Under the pieces are notes generated by a model, which saw only the letters and a list, made by a program, of their open reading frames with translations, was not told where the DNA came from and ran no database searches. This document shows positions 1 to 5,917 of a stretch of 9,077 nucleotides of DNA, one piece after another; the stretch's first letter is position 1; every line of letters starts with the position of its first letter. The stretch comes from RUG11237 sp045126515 (GTDB taxonomy: Bacteria; Bacillota; Clostridia; Lachnospirales; Lachnospiraceae). The DNA lies in the NCBI GenBank assembly GCA_045126515.1, contig JBGVOM010000040.1:1-9077 (forward strand). Direction: 5' to 3'. The position numbers and the translations under genes were made by a program.

Positions 1-74
1 GGAGAAAAGAACCAATCCACAGCATCTTATATATCATAGTCGAACCTGCAGAAGAGGTAAAGAAAAGACTATGA
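1..74 (+). CDS. 3' end of an unidentified upstream gene (partial)
   Basis: One frame beginning at base 3 is open from the left edge to a TGA at 72-74. Its last residues read roughly IIVEPAEEVKKRL, which is protein-like (a hydrophobic strand followed by a charged helix) and uses codons like the neighbouring genes. A second frame is open to a TAA at 77-79 but gives an Arg- and Cys-rich peptide that looks less natural. Only about 23 residues are visible, so no function can be assigned. The gap to the next gene is about 70 bases and holds a palindrome but no T-rich terminator. This is a weak call based on frame quality alone. Confidence 0.3.
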   Translation, partial: RKEPIHSILYIIVEPAEEVKKRL

Positions 75-88
75 CTTAATAGTTATAA

Positions 89-106
89 AGACCTTGGAGA
101 GGGTCT
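89..106 (+). promoter_or_regulatory. 18-bp imperfect palindrome before the ABC ATPase gene, candidate operator
   Basis: AGACCTTGGAGAGGGTCT forms a 7-bp dyad (one G-T pair) around a 4-base centre. No T-run follows, so it is not a rho-independent terminator. It can be read as lying exactly in a 19-base spacer between TTATAA (83-88) and TAAAAA (108-113), the geometry of MerR-family promoters, whose operators often have GACC/GGTC arms. Alternatively it overlaps a TTGGAG -35-like site (94-99) placed 18 bases before TACTAT (118-123). Neither promoter is strong. The operator reading is inference, and no MerR-type gene is visible in the window. Confidence 0.3.
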
Positions 107-143
107 CTAAAAACTACTACTATATAATACGAGGAGAAAAATT

Positions 144-890
144 ATGCAGGCAATTTTAGAAGCGAAACATTTATATAAAGAATACGAAGGAACAGAAATT
201 CTGCGTGATATTCAACTTGCTATTCGGCAGGGGGAGTTTGTGGCAGTTATGGGACAGTCCGGTGGAGGAAAGTCTACTCTTTTATACAATATCAGTGGAA
301 TGGACAAGGCAACCAGGGGAGAAATTATTTTTGAAGGAAAAAATATGGAACATTTGCCGGAAAAGGAAATGAGCAGACTTCGGCTTGCACGGATGGGGTT
401 TATTTTTCAGAAGGCGAATCTTTTAAAAAATCTATCTATTCGTGACAATATTATTTTTCCGGGACTTTCGTTAAAAGAAGTGTCAAAACATGAGTTGAGG
501 GAGCAGGCAGAAGCTTTAATGGAGCGAACCGGTATTATGGAAATTGCAGACCACGATATTCGCAAGATTTCCGGCGGACAGCTCCAAAGGGCAGCAATCT
601 GCCGGGCGCTCATGAACCAGCCGGATATTCTCTTTGGAGATGAGCCGACAGGAGCACTGAATTCTTCAGCAACAAAAGAGGTTCTGGATATTTTCGGGGA
701 GATTCATAAAGAGGGAAAGACAATCTTTCTGGTAACTCATGATGCAAAAGTGGCGGCAAGGGCGGACCGGGTTATCTATTTAGAGGATGGCAGCATTAAG
801 GATGAACTGGAATTAGGAACGTATACGGAAGATTTACAGTCTGTGAGAGAACAGAAGATGCAAACATGGCTTGCTGCTATGGGATTTTAG
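144..890 (+). CDS. ABC transporter ATP-binding protein, MacB/BceA/LolD type
   Basis: This is a 248-residue ABC ATPase that would power a membrane permease from the cytoplasmic face. All nucleotide-binding motifs are present in order: Walker A GQSGGGKST (37-45), Q-loop Gln89, signature ISGGQLQR (142-149), Walker B ILFGDE (162-167), D-loop GALNS (170-174) and switch His199. The FIFQ-NLL-NL pattern after Walker A, the TGALNS D-loop and a charged C-terminal tail ending WLAAMGF fit the MacB/BceA/LolD branch, which handles antimicrobial peptides, lipids or lipoproteins rather than nutrient import. The ATG is preceded by GAGGAG (131-136) at good spacing. Length is normal for the family. No permease follows: the next gene is a hydrolase behind its own promoter. 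The family call is firm, but the substrate is unknown. Confidence 0.93.
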   Translation: MQAILEAKHLYKEYEGTEILRDIQLAIRQGEFVAVMGQSGGGKSTLLYNISGMDKATRGEIIFEGKNMEHLPEKEMSRLRLARMGFIFQKANLLKNLSIRDNIIFPGLSLKEVSKHELREQAEALMERTGIMEIADHDIRKISGGQLQRAAICRALMNQPDILFGDEPTGALNSSATKEVLDIFGEIHKEGKTIFLVTHDAKVAARADRVIYLEDGSIKDELELGTYTEDLQSVREQKMQTWLAAMGF

Positions 891-904
891 GACGCTTCCA
901 ATTC

Positions 905-934
905 TTGACAAAATATGATGCTAATATGTATAGT
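905..934 (+). promoter_or_regulatory. Sigma-A-type promoter
   Basis: A perfect -35 hexamer TTGACA (905-910) is followed after 18 bases by TATAGT (929-934), one mismatch from the -10 consensus. Transcription would start near 941 and read through the TTAAGGT repeats into the hydrolase, regulator and kinase genes. The site begins 14 bases after the ABC ATPase stop codon, with no terminator between. It probably gives basal expression of the downstream unit; that role is inferred. Confidence 0.55.
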
Positions 935-952
935 AATAATATCGAAAGTTTT

Positions 953-992
953 TTAAGGTTATGTTAAGGTAAAGAGGGAGTTTCTTTAAGGT
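953..992 (+). repeat. Three TTAAGGT direct repeats, candidate response-regulator binding array
   Basis: The heptamer TTAAGGT occurs exactly at 953-959, 964-970 and 986-992. Start-to-start spacing is 11 and 22 bases, so all three copies face the same side of the helix. Tandem direct repeats at about one helical turn are the usual operator form of OmpR/PhoB-family regulators, and such a regulator is encoded in the operon just downstream. The first two copies lie just upstream of where a -35 box would be for the TATAAA at 999-1004, and the third lies in the spacer. I infer autoregulation by the response regulator at 2002-2691. Confidence 0.6.
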
Positions 993-998
993 TTTCTT

Positions 999-1004
999 TA
1001 TAAA
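999..1004 (+). promoter_or_regulatory. Second -10-like box (TATAAA), possibly activator-dependent
   Basis: TATAAA sits 31 bases before the hydrolase start, giving a predicted start point near 1011. The sequence about 17 bases upstream (around 976-981, GGGAGT) does not resemble a -35 box. A good -10 with no -35, together with repeats placed just upstream, is the usual layout of a promoter switched on by an OmpR-type activator. This is inferred from geometry only. Confidence 0.4.
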
Positions 1005-1034
1005 ATAGTAGCATCAAAAAGATAGAGAGGTGCA

Positions 1035-2009
1035 ATGATTATGAAGAAAAGAAAAATTTGTGTTATTATTGTTTTGGTGATAATTTTACTCGGAATTATA
1101 TCCGTAAAAATGTATCATGAAGTACAGAGCGAAAAAGAGAAAGAAAAACTTACAGCCTATGGAGTTGGAAATTTGATAGAAGTAGATGACAAGGCAGTAA
1201 ATGTTTTAATTAGAGGACAAGAAGATGTAACAGACACAATTGTTTTTATGCATGGACTTGGAATGGGAGATACCGTCATCTCAACAGAGCCAATGAGATC
1301 AAGGCTAGAAAAGAAATATCGGACTTGTACTATTGACCGTTATGGAAATGGAATGAGTGATGACACAAATCAGGCTCAGACTGTAGATGTGATTTTGCAA
1401 GAGTATCGGAATGTTTTAAAAAATAGTGGATTGAAAGGACCGTATATTTTGGTTGCACATTCCATAGCAGGGATGTATGCTACTTATTGGGCAGAAGAAT
1501 ATCCGGAAGAGGTAAAAGCTATTATTTATCTGGATGCCGATCCGGCAGAATGGTATGTAAATGCAGGGGAACCAGAGGGGATGCAGTTATTTCTAGGAAA
1601 ACTACAACAGATGGCGGCATCCATTGGTGTGCAGCGTTTCTTAGTGTCTGATGAGATGTTAATCGGGCAAGATGAAAAAAATGTTTTTACGCAACAGCAG
1701 AATGAAATGAGGAGGTATCTGATGCTTCAGAATACTTATTCCAAAGCAACTCAGTCAGAGTTTGAAAATTATTATAAGAATGCCAGTCGGGTAGTTGAAA
1801 ATGGTATATCACTTGCAATACCGCAGTTATACATACAGGCAGTGAGTGATGGCGCTAATTTGGATTATCTGGAGGAAAAAAAGAAGATAATGGAAGAGAG
1901 AGGAAACGTATCTGTGGTAAGGATTGAGGGCACACATTGCCTGTATGAAGTAGAGCCGGTGAAAACAGCAGATTTGATTTTGAATTTTTTAGGTGAGATG
2001 GATGAATAA
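1035..2009 (+). CDS. Membrane-anchored alpha/beta hydrolase
   Basis: This 324-residue protein begins with a basic stretch (KKRK) and one hydrophobic helix (about 8-24) without a lipobox, so it is probably a signal-anchored protein with its enzyme domain outside the cell. The alpha/beta-hydrolase fold is clear: oxyanion-loop HGLGMG (73-78), DRYGNGMSD (101-109), nucleophile elbow AHSIAG with Ser143, and GTHCLY with the likely catalytic His301. The acid is probably Asp272 after the PQLYIQAVSD strand, which is less certain. The fold resembles the prolyl aminopeptidase/haloperoxidase group, but substrate cannot be told from this. AGAGG (1026-1030) is close to ATG 1035; the ATG at 1041, two codons on, is an equally possible start. 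The end overlaps the response regulator gene, which implies co-translation and a role tied to the signalling pair. Confidence 0.85.
   Translation: MIMKKRKICVIIVLVIILLGIISVKMYHEVQSEKEKEKLTAYGVGNLIEVDDKAVNVLIRGQEDVTDTIVFMHGLGMGDTVISTEPMRSRLEKKYRTCTIDRYGNGMSDDTNQAQTVDVILQEYRNVLKNSGLKGPYILVAHSIAGMYATYWAEEYPEEVKAIIYLDADPAEWYVNAGEPEGMQLFLGKLQQMAASIGVQRFLVSDEMLIGQDEKNVFTQQQNEMRRYLMLQNTYSKATQSEFENYYKNASRVVENGISLAIPQLYIQAVSDGANLDYLEEKKKIMEERGNVSVVRIEGTHCLYEVEPVKTADLILNFLGEMDE
1991..1997 (+). promoter_or_regulatory. Ribosome binding site that fixes the response regulator start
   Basis: AGGTGAG lies 4 bases before ATG 2002, inside the hydrolase gene. A longer reading from GTG 1993 would start within this site itself and add only Met-Arg-Trp before the conserved start, so ATG 2002 is preferred. 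Confidence 0.6.
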
Positions 2010-2691
2010 AACGAAGACAATTTTAGTTGCTGATGATGAGAAAGAAATTAGAAGTCTTATAAAACTCTATCTGGAAAAGGATGGATTTAGAGTGATTGAG
2101 GCAGAAAATGGATTACAAGTGTTAGAAAGCATCGAACAAGGTGTGGATCTTTTGGTACTTGATGTTATGATGCCTCATTTAGATGGACTTCAGGTGTTAC
2201 GACAAATTCGAGAAGAAAATAATATTCCGGTTATTATTTTATCAGCAAAAACAGGGAATTGCGATAGAATATTGGGGCTTGATATGGGAGCAGATGACTA
2301 TATGGTAAAGCCGTTTGATCCTCTGGAACTGGTATCGAGAATTAAGGCGAATTTGCGCAGATACTATCAGCTTGGGGGGAGTGTGCAAGATGTGCCGGAG
2401 ACAATTGTTGTGCGGGATATTATTTTAGATACGGTTTCTTGCACATTGATAAAAGATGATGAGCGAATACCACTTACTTCTGTGGAATATAGGATACTTT
2501 TCCTTATGATGAGTCAGCCGGGAAGAGTATTTACAAAGCAGCAGATATATGAGGCAGGCTGGGAAGAACATGTTGTGGTGGATGACAACAGTATTATGGT
2601 ATGCATTAGTAAGATTCGCACAAAGCTTAAAGATGCAGATGGACATTACATTGCAACAATAAGGGGGCTGGGATATCGTTTTGAAAAATAA
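2002..2691 (+). CDS. OmpR-family response regulator (VanR-like)
   Basis: This is a 229-residue DNA-binding response regulator from the chosen ATG. The receiver domain (about 5-118) has the acidic pair Asp11/Asp12, phosphoacceptor Asp54 in LDVMMP, Ser81 in LSAK as the switch hydroxyl residue, and Lys103 in VKPFDP. The C-terminal winged helix (about 130-229) carries LTSVEYRILFLMMSQPGRVFT, the DDNSIMVCISKIRTKL recognition region and the closing TIRGLGYRFEK, all typical of OmpR/PhoB proteins. Its start overlaps the hydrolase end by 8 bases, and its end overlaps the kinase by 11 bases, so the three genes form one transcript. The TTAAGGT repeats upstream of the hydrolase are its most likely target. 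The domain call is firm. The signal and the regulon are unknown. Confidence 0.95.
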   Translation: MNKTKTILVADDEKEIRSLIKLYLEKDGFRVIEAENGLQVLESIEQGVDLLVLDVMMPHLDGLQVLRQIREENNIPVIILSAKTGNCDRILGLDMGADDYMVKPFDPLELVSRIKANLRRYYQLGGSVQDVPETIVVRDIILDTVSCTLIKDDERIPLTSVEYRILFLMMSQPGRVFTKQQIYEAGWEEHVVVDDNSIMVCISKIRTKLKDADGHYIATIRGLGYRFEK

Positions 2692-3685
2692 ATTTCGCTA
2701 TTATTTGGCAAGTCAGATACTGGTAATCTCTTTTTTACTGGTTTTGATGGCACTTATAGTGCAGAGTGGATTGTCATATCTTTTTGGCATATATGAGGAT
2801 TCTGTTATTGTAAGAGGATATTTTGATATTTCAGCTCTGTTAGGGAAGAAACAAGGAGAATTTACAGTATACTATAGTGATATGATACGAATAGTAAGTT
2901 TTCTGCTTTTAATGATTCCCTATGTTTGGATAATGGAACAGACCGTTCATCGCTTGATGGAACGTTTAAAGGAGGCAGATGCGCAAAAAAAGAGGACAGA
3001 AGGGGAAAAAGAGCTTCTCATTATAGGGATGGCACACGATTTGAAGACACCAATTACGACCATAAGAGGCTATTCACAGGCACTTCGCGACGATGTTATA
3101 CAGGATGAAATGCAAAAGAAAGAATATCTAGAAGCAATCAATCGTAAGGCGGTGCAACTTGATACGCTTATTAATCTGCTTTTTGAATATGTGAGCCTTG
3201 GCACTGCTGCATATGAATTTAAGTTGGAGCGAGTAGATATTGTGGAAATCATAAAAGAGAATATTGGGTTGTTTTACACGGATTTTGAGGAAAAAAAAAT
3301 ACATTTCACCTTTGAGTTGCCGGAGTCACCGGTATATATCATGGCAGATAGAAAGCAGCTAAGCCGCGTATTTGAAAACCTTTATGGTAATGCTTTAAAA
3401 CACAATCACGATGGAGATACGATACATACGGAAGTGAAGTTGGGGAAAAAGCTTGTGATTTATGTGGAGGATACGGGCGATCCGATACCAGAAGACATTG
3501 CAGATAGTCTCTTTGAACCTTTTGTGACAGGGGAACATTCACGAAAACCGGGGAGCGGAAATGGGCTCGGACTGAGTATTGCCTCAAAAATTATGGAACT
3601 CCATAACGGCAGGCTTTTTCTAAGTCAGGAACGGGAAGGATACACGAAAAGTTTTGTAATATTGTTTGAAAATATAGAAGATTAA
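2681..3685 (+). CDS. Sensor histidine kinase (VanS-like), TTG start
   Basis: This is a 334-residue membrane kinase paired with the regulator. Two membrane helices (about 12-34 and 69-86) flank a short external loop of about 33 residues, so any direct ligand site outside is small. The HisKA domain has LLIIGMAHDLKTP with phosphoacceptor His119. The ATPase domain shows the N box ENLYGNALKHN (Asn233, Asn237), the G1 box DTGDP (264-268), the F box LFEPF (277-281) and the G2 box GNGLGLSIA (293-301). The G1 box has Pro where the usual DxGxG has its second Gly. The start is TTG, overlapping the regulator's last codons. The first in-frame ATG is at residue 23, inside the first membrane helix, so TTG is preferred. 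A strong terminator follows. Confidence 0.93.
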   Translation: MKNKFRYYLASQILVISFLLVLMALIVQSGLSYLFGIYEDSVIVRGYFDISALLGKKQGEFTVYYSDMIRIVSFLLLMIPYVWIMEQTVHRLMERLKEADAQKKRTEGEKELLIIGMAHDLKTPITTIRGYSQALRDDVIQDEMQKKEYLEAINRKAVQLDTLINLLFEYVSLGTAAYEFKLERVDIVEIIKENIGLFYTDFEEKKIHFTFELPESPVYIMADRKQLSRVFENLYGNALKHNHDGDTIHTEVKLGKKLVIYVEDTGDPIPEDIADSLFEPFVTGEHSRKPGSGNGLGLSIASKIMELHNGRLFLSQEREGYTKSFVILFENIED

Positions 3686-3709
3686 AGAAAAGAATGAGAT
3701 AAGGCAACT

Positions 3710-3748
3710 GCCCTAATTGTAACATAAATACAATTAGGGCGTTTTTTT
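3710..3748 (+). terminator. Rho-independent terminator after the kinase gene
   Basis: GCCCTAATTGTA (3710-3721) pairs perfectly over 12 bases with TACAATTAGGGC (3729-3740) around a 7-base loop, and GTTTTTTT follows directly. It ends the hydrolase-regulator-kinase transcript 25 bases after its last stop codon and insulates it from the spoIIIA operon. Confidence 0.92.
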
Positions 3749-3763
3749 ACGTAAAAATGCAAG

Positions 3764-3792
3764 TAATACTTTTGGAAAGTTGTACATATATT
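3764..3792 (+). promoter_or_regulatory. Sigma-E-type promoter of the spoIIIA operon
   Basis: TAATACT (3764-3770) matches six of seven positions of the B. subtilis sigma-E -35 pattern KMATATT, and CATATATT (3785-3792) matches six of eight positions of the -10 pattern CATACAMT. The spacer is 14 bases, within the usual range. spoIIIA is a known sigma-E target in the mother cell, which supports the call. The predicted start near 3798 leaves a short leader of about 14 bases that just includes the AGGTGA ribosome site (3802-3807). Confidence 0.6.
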
Positions 3793-3811
3793 TGAGGTAA
3801 GAGGTGAGAAC

Positions 3812-4753
3812 ATGAAAGAGAAAAGAGAGTTTCGTACATTTCTTCCAAAAGAGGTATGTCAATTTATTGAAGATTTAAAGTTGAAGGAGGATAATATTCA
3901 GGAAATACGAATGAATGTAGGACAGCCATTGATACTGAAAGTACATGGAAAAGAAAAGCTTCTCCACAGGCAGGGAGGAATCACAGAAACATATGAGGAG
4001 GCATTTTATGTGTCGGAAGAAATGATGAAGGAAACCTTTTCATTTATCTGTAAACATTCCGTGTACGCATATGAGGAGGAAATACGTCAGGGTTTTATCA
4101 CAATTGAAGGTGGGCATCGTATTGGGTTGGTAGGACAGGCAGTGACAGAACAGGACAAGGTGAAAAATATCAAATATATCTCAGGGCTTAATATTCGTCT
4201 AGCTTCCCAGAGAATCGGCTGTGGCGGAAAAGTAATAGAAAAAATCGCAGATAAACATAACATATTTAATACATTGATTGTGGCACCGCCCTGTGCAGGA
4301 AAGACCACCCTTCTTCGGGATTGTATCCGGCTGTTGTCTGACGGCAGAAAAGATGTGGCAGGAGTGAGAGTTGGAGTGGCAGACGAAAGAGGGGAGCTGG
4401 GTGCCTGCTATCATGGAATACCTCAAAATGATTTAGGGGCAAGAACAGATGTTTTGGACCGGGTTCCTAAAGCAGCCGGAATTCTTATGTTGATTCGCAG
4501 CATGGCACCAAGAGTTGTGGCTGTGGATGAAATTGGTTCAGAAAGTGATATGGAGGCGTTAAAAAATGCCTGTTTGTCCGGATGCAGTATTTTAGCCACC
4601 ATACATGGTACTTCGCCCTATGATATTTATGAAAAAACAGTTTTTGAGCATCTGAAAGCAGGAAATATGTTTCAACGCTATATTGTGCTGCAGCCTAATG
4701 CAATAGGAAAGATTAAGGGAGTTTATGATGAAAATATGAAACGTATTGATTGA
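3812..4753 (+). CDS. spoIIIAA: Stage III sporulation protein AA, secretion-type ATPase
   Basis: This 313-residue cytoplasmic ATPase is related to the GspE/PilT motors of type II secretion and type IV pili. It is thought to energise the SpoIIIA-SpoIIQ channel from the mother-cell side. The N-terminal domain (about 1-150) includes QEIRMNVGQPL and the GFITIEGGHRIGLVG segment typical of SpoIIIAA. The P-loop is APPCAGKTTLLRD (158-170), followed by the acidic motif VADERGELG (189-197), NDLGARTDVLD (206-216) and the Walker B strand VVAVDEIG (235-242), then LATIHG with a conserved His. Length is close to the B. subtilis protein. This is the first gene of the eight-gene operon, and the ATG is preceded by AGGTGA. 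Confidence 0.97.
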   Translation: MKEKREFRTFLPKEVCQFIEDLKLKEDNIQEIRMNVGQPLILKVHGKEKLLHRQGGITETYEEAFYVSEEMMKETFSFICKHSVYAYEEEIRQGFITIEGGHRIGLVGQAVTEQDKVKNIKYISGLNIRLASQRIGCGGKVIEKIADKHNIFNTLIVAPPCAGKTTLLRDCIRLLSDGRKDVAGVRVGVADERGELGACYHGIPQNDLGARTDVLDRVPKAAGILMLIRSMAPRVVAVDEIGSESDMEALKNACLSGCSILATIHGTSPYDIYEKTVFEHLKAGNMFQRYIVLQPNAIGKIKGVYDENMKRID

Positions 4754-4772
4754 GAGAAACGGATTTTGAAGG

Positions 4773-4778
4773 AAAGGA
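4773..4778 (+). promoter_or_regulatory. Ribosome binding site that fixes the spoIIIAB start
   Basis: AAAGGA lies 8 bases before ATG 4787. A longer frame from TTG 4766 has only a weak GAGAG before it and adds seven residues that the family does not have. Confidence 0.55.
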
Positions 4779-4786
4779 TACAGAAA

Positions 4787-5305
4787 ATGGCAAAAATAAC
4801 CGGTGCAGTAATGATTTTGCTGGCATCTTCGCTGCTGGGATTTCTATACAGCAGAGAGGTGGAACGAAAGCTGAATACCTTATATGAAATACAACGCATA
4901 TTAATTATGCTGAAAGGAGAAATTACATATCACAAAGCCCCTGTAGCAGAGGCCTTTTGTGAAGTTTCAAAACATGTAAAGGAACCTTTCAGCATTTTTT
5001 TATACAATACCGGTATGGAGCTGGACAAGGGGTTTGGAAAAACTATAGAGCAAATCTGGCAGGAAAAATGTGATACAGAGTTAAGAGAACTTAGTATTGT
5101 AGCAGAAGACAGAAAGACTTTTCGGGAATTTGGTGCATGTATGGGATATCTGGATGCCAAAATGCAGTTATCCAGTATTGGGCTTTACAGTGAAAGACTG
5201 GATGTGAGAATAAAAGAAAGCGAAAGAGGTATTCGGGAAAAACAAAAAATTTTTAAATGTTTGGGAATTATGGGAGGAGTTTTTCTGATACTGTTAATCG
5301 CATAA
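4787..5305 (+). CDS. spoIIIAB: Stage III sporulation protein AB
   Basis: This is a 172-residue membrane protein with distant similarity to the GspF platform proteins of type II secretion, thought to link the SpoIIIAA ATPase to the channel. From ATG 4787 it begins MAKITGAVMILLASSLLGF, matching the N-terminal hydrophobic start of known SpoIIIAB proteins (MLKLLGAVLIVLAA in B. subtilis). The total length is also almost the same as there (about 171), and these two facts chose this start over TTG 4766. The middle (about 25-150) is a helical, charged domain with the family-like LKGEITYHKAPVAEAF and LGYLDAKMQ-type segments. A C-terminal helix, FKCLGIMGGVFLILLIA, anchors it in the membrane. It lies between spoIIIAA and spoIIIAC. 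Confidence 0.93.
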   Translation: MAKITGAVMILLASSLLGFLYSREVERKLNTLYEIQRILIMLKGEITYHKAPVAEAFCEVSKHVKEPFSIFLYNTGMELDKGFGKTIEQIWQEKCDTELRELSIVAEDRKTFREFGACMGYLDAKMQLSSIGLYSERLDVRIKESERGIREKQKIFKCLGIMGGVFLILLIA

Positions 5306-5317
5306 ACAGGAGGAAGT

Positions 5318-5512
5318 ATGAGTGTAAATATTATTTTTAAAATAGCAGCAGTAGGAATTCTGGTATCCGTGTTAAGTCAGGTATTAAAGCATAGTGGAAG
5401 GGAAGAACAGGCATTTCTCACCAGCTTTGCCGGACTGATTCTGGTCTTATTCTGGGTGGTGCCCTACATATATGAGCTCTTTGAAACCATCAAAAAACTG
5501 TTTTTAATCTAA
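5318..5512 (+). CDS. spoIIIAC: Stage III sporulation protein AC
   Basis: This is a 64-residue integral membrane protein with two helices (about 4-23 and 33-52) separated by a short polar loop, KHSGREEQAF, which is highly typical of SpoIIIAC. The family is usually about 65-68 residues, so it is complete. A strong AGGAGG (5308-5313) sits 4 bases before the ATG. It is thought to form part of the membrane base of the SpoIIIA channel with AB, AD and AE. Its exact role is not known, but sequence, size and position make the name secure. Confidence 0.95.
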   Translation: MSVNIIFKIAAVGILVSVLSQVLKHSGREEQAFLTSFAGLILVLFWVVPYIYELFETIKKLFLI

Positions 5513-5522
5513 TGGGGGAGTT

Positions 5523-5909
5523 ATGGAAATATTGAAAATTGCTTTTATCGGCATGGGGGCAATGCTGTTAGCTTTGTACTGCAAAAGCCTTAAATCAGAA
5601 TATTCGGTGCTGATATCCCTTGCTGCCTGCTCTGTGATTATGTTTTATGTGGTGACAAAGCTGCTGCAAATTTTTGAAATATTTCAGTACCTGCAGACAG
5701 TTCTTCCTATGGAAAAGGAATATTTATCGGTATTAATTAAGATGATAGGGATAACTTATGTAGCGGAATTTGCCTCAAGTGTGTGTAAAGATGGAGGATA
5801 TCAGACTATTGCATCCCAGATAGAAATATTTGGAAAAATATCGGTGTTAGCAATAAGCATGCCGATTTTCAGTGCATTGTTAAAGCTGATACAGGAAATG
5901 CTTGGTTAG
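5523..5909 (+). CDS. spoIIIAD: Stage III sporulation protein AD
   Basis: This is a 128-residue polytopic membrane protein with hydrophobic segments at about 4-20, 28-50, 68-84 and 100-124. The middle loop carries KMIGITYVAEFASSVCKDGGYQTIASQIE, the best-conserved stretch of SpoIIIAD. Length is close to the usual 130 or so. It follows spoIIIAC by 10 bases, and GGGGGAG (5514-5520) lies directly before the ATG. It belongs to the membrane platform of the mother-cell channel; its individual role is unknown. Confidence 0.95.
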   Translation: MEILKIAFIGMGAMLLALYCKSLKSEYSVLISLAACSVIMFYVVTKLLQIFEIFQYLQTVLPMEKEYLSVLIKMIGITYVAEFASSVCKDGGYQTIASQIEIFGKISVLAISMPIFSALLKLIQEMLG

Positions 5910-5917
5910 GAGGGTGT

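Noticed and set aside
34..74. 8-base inverted repeat TCATAGTC / GACTATGA
   Set aside because: The arms are separated by 25 bases, the right arm overlaps the likely stop of the upstream gene, and no T-run follows. At this length it may be chance.
89..113. Hairpin read as a terminator of the upstream gene
   Set aside because: The stem is followed by CTAAAAACTAC rather than a T-run, so it does not fit a rho-independent terminator on the + strand.
123..128. Perfect TATAAT as the -10 of the ABC ATPase gene
   Set aside because: It would start transcription about 9 bases before the ATG and remove the ribosome site, and there is no -35 at 16-19 bases upstream.
1993..2001. GTG start for the response regulator
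   Set aside because: It falls inside the ribosome site of ATG 2002 and adds residues not typical of the receiver domain.
4766..4786. TTG start seven codons upstream for spoIIIAB
   Set aside because: The ATG at 4787 has a better ribosome site and gives the N-terminus and length known for SpoIIIAB.
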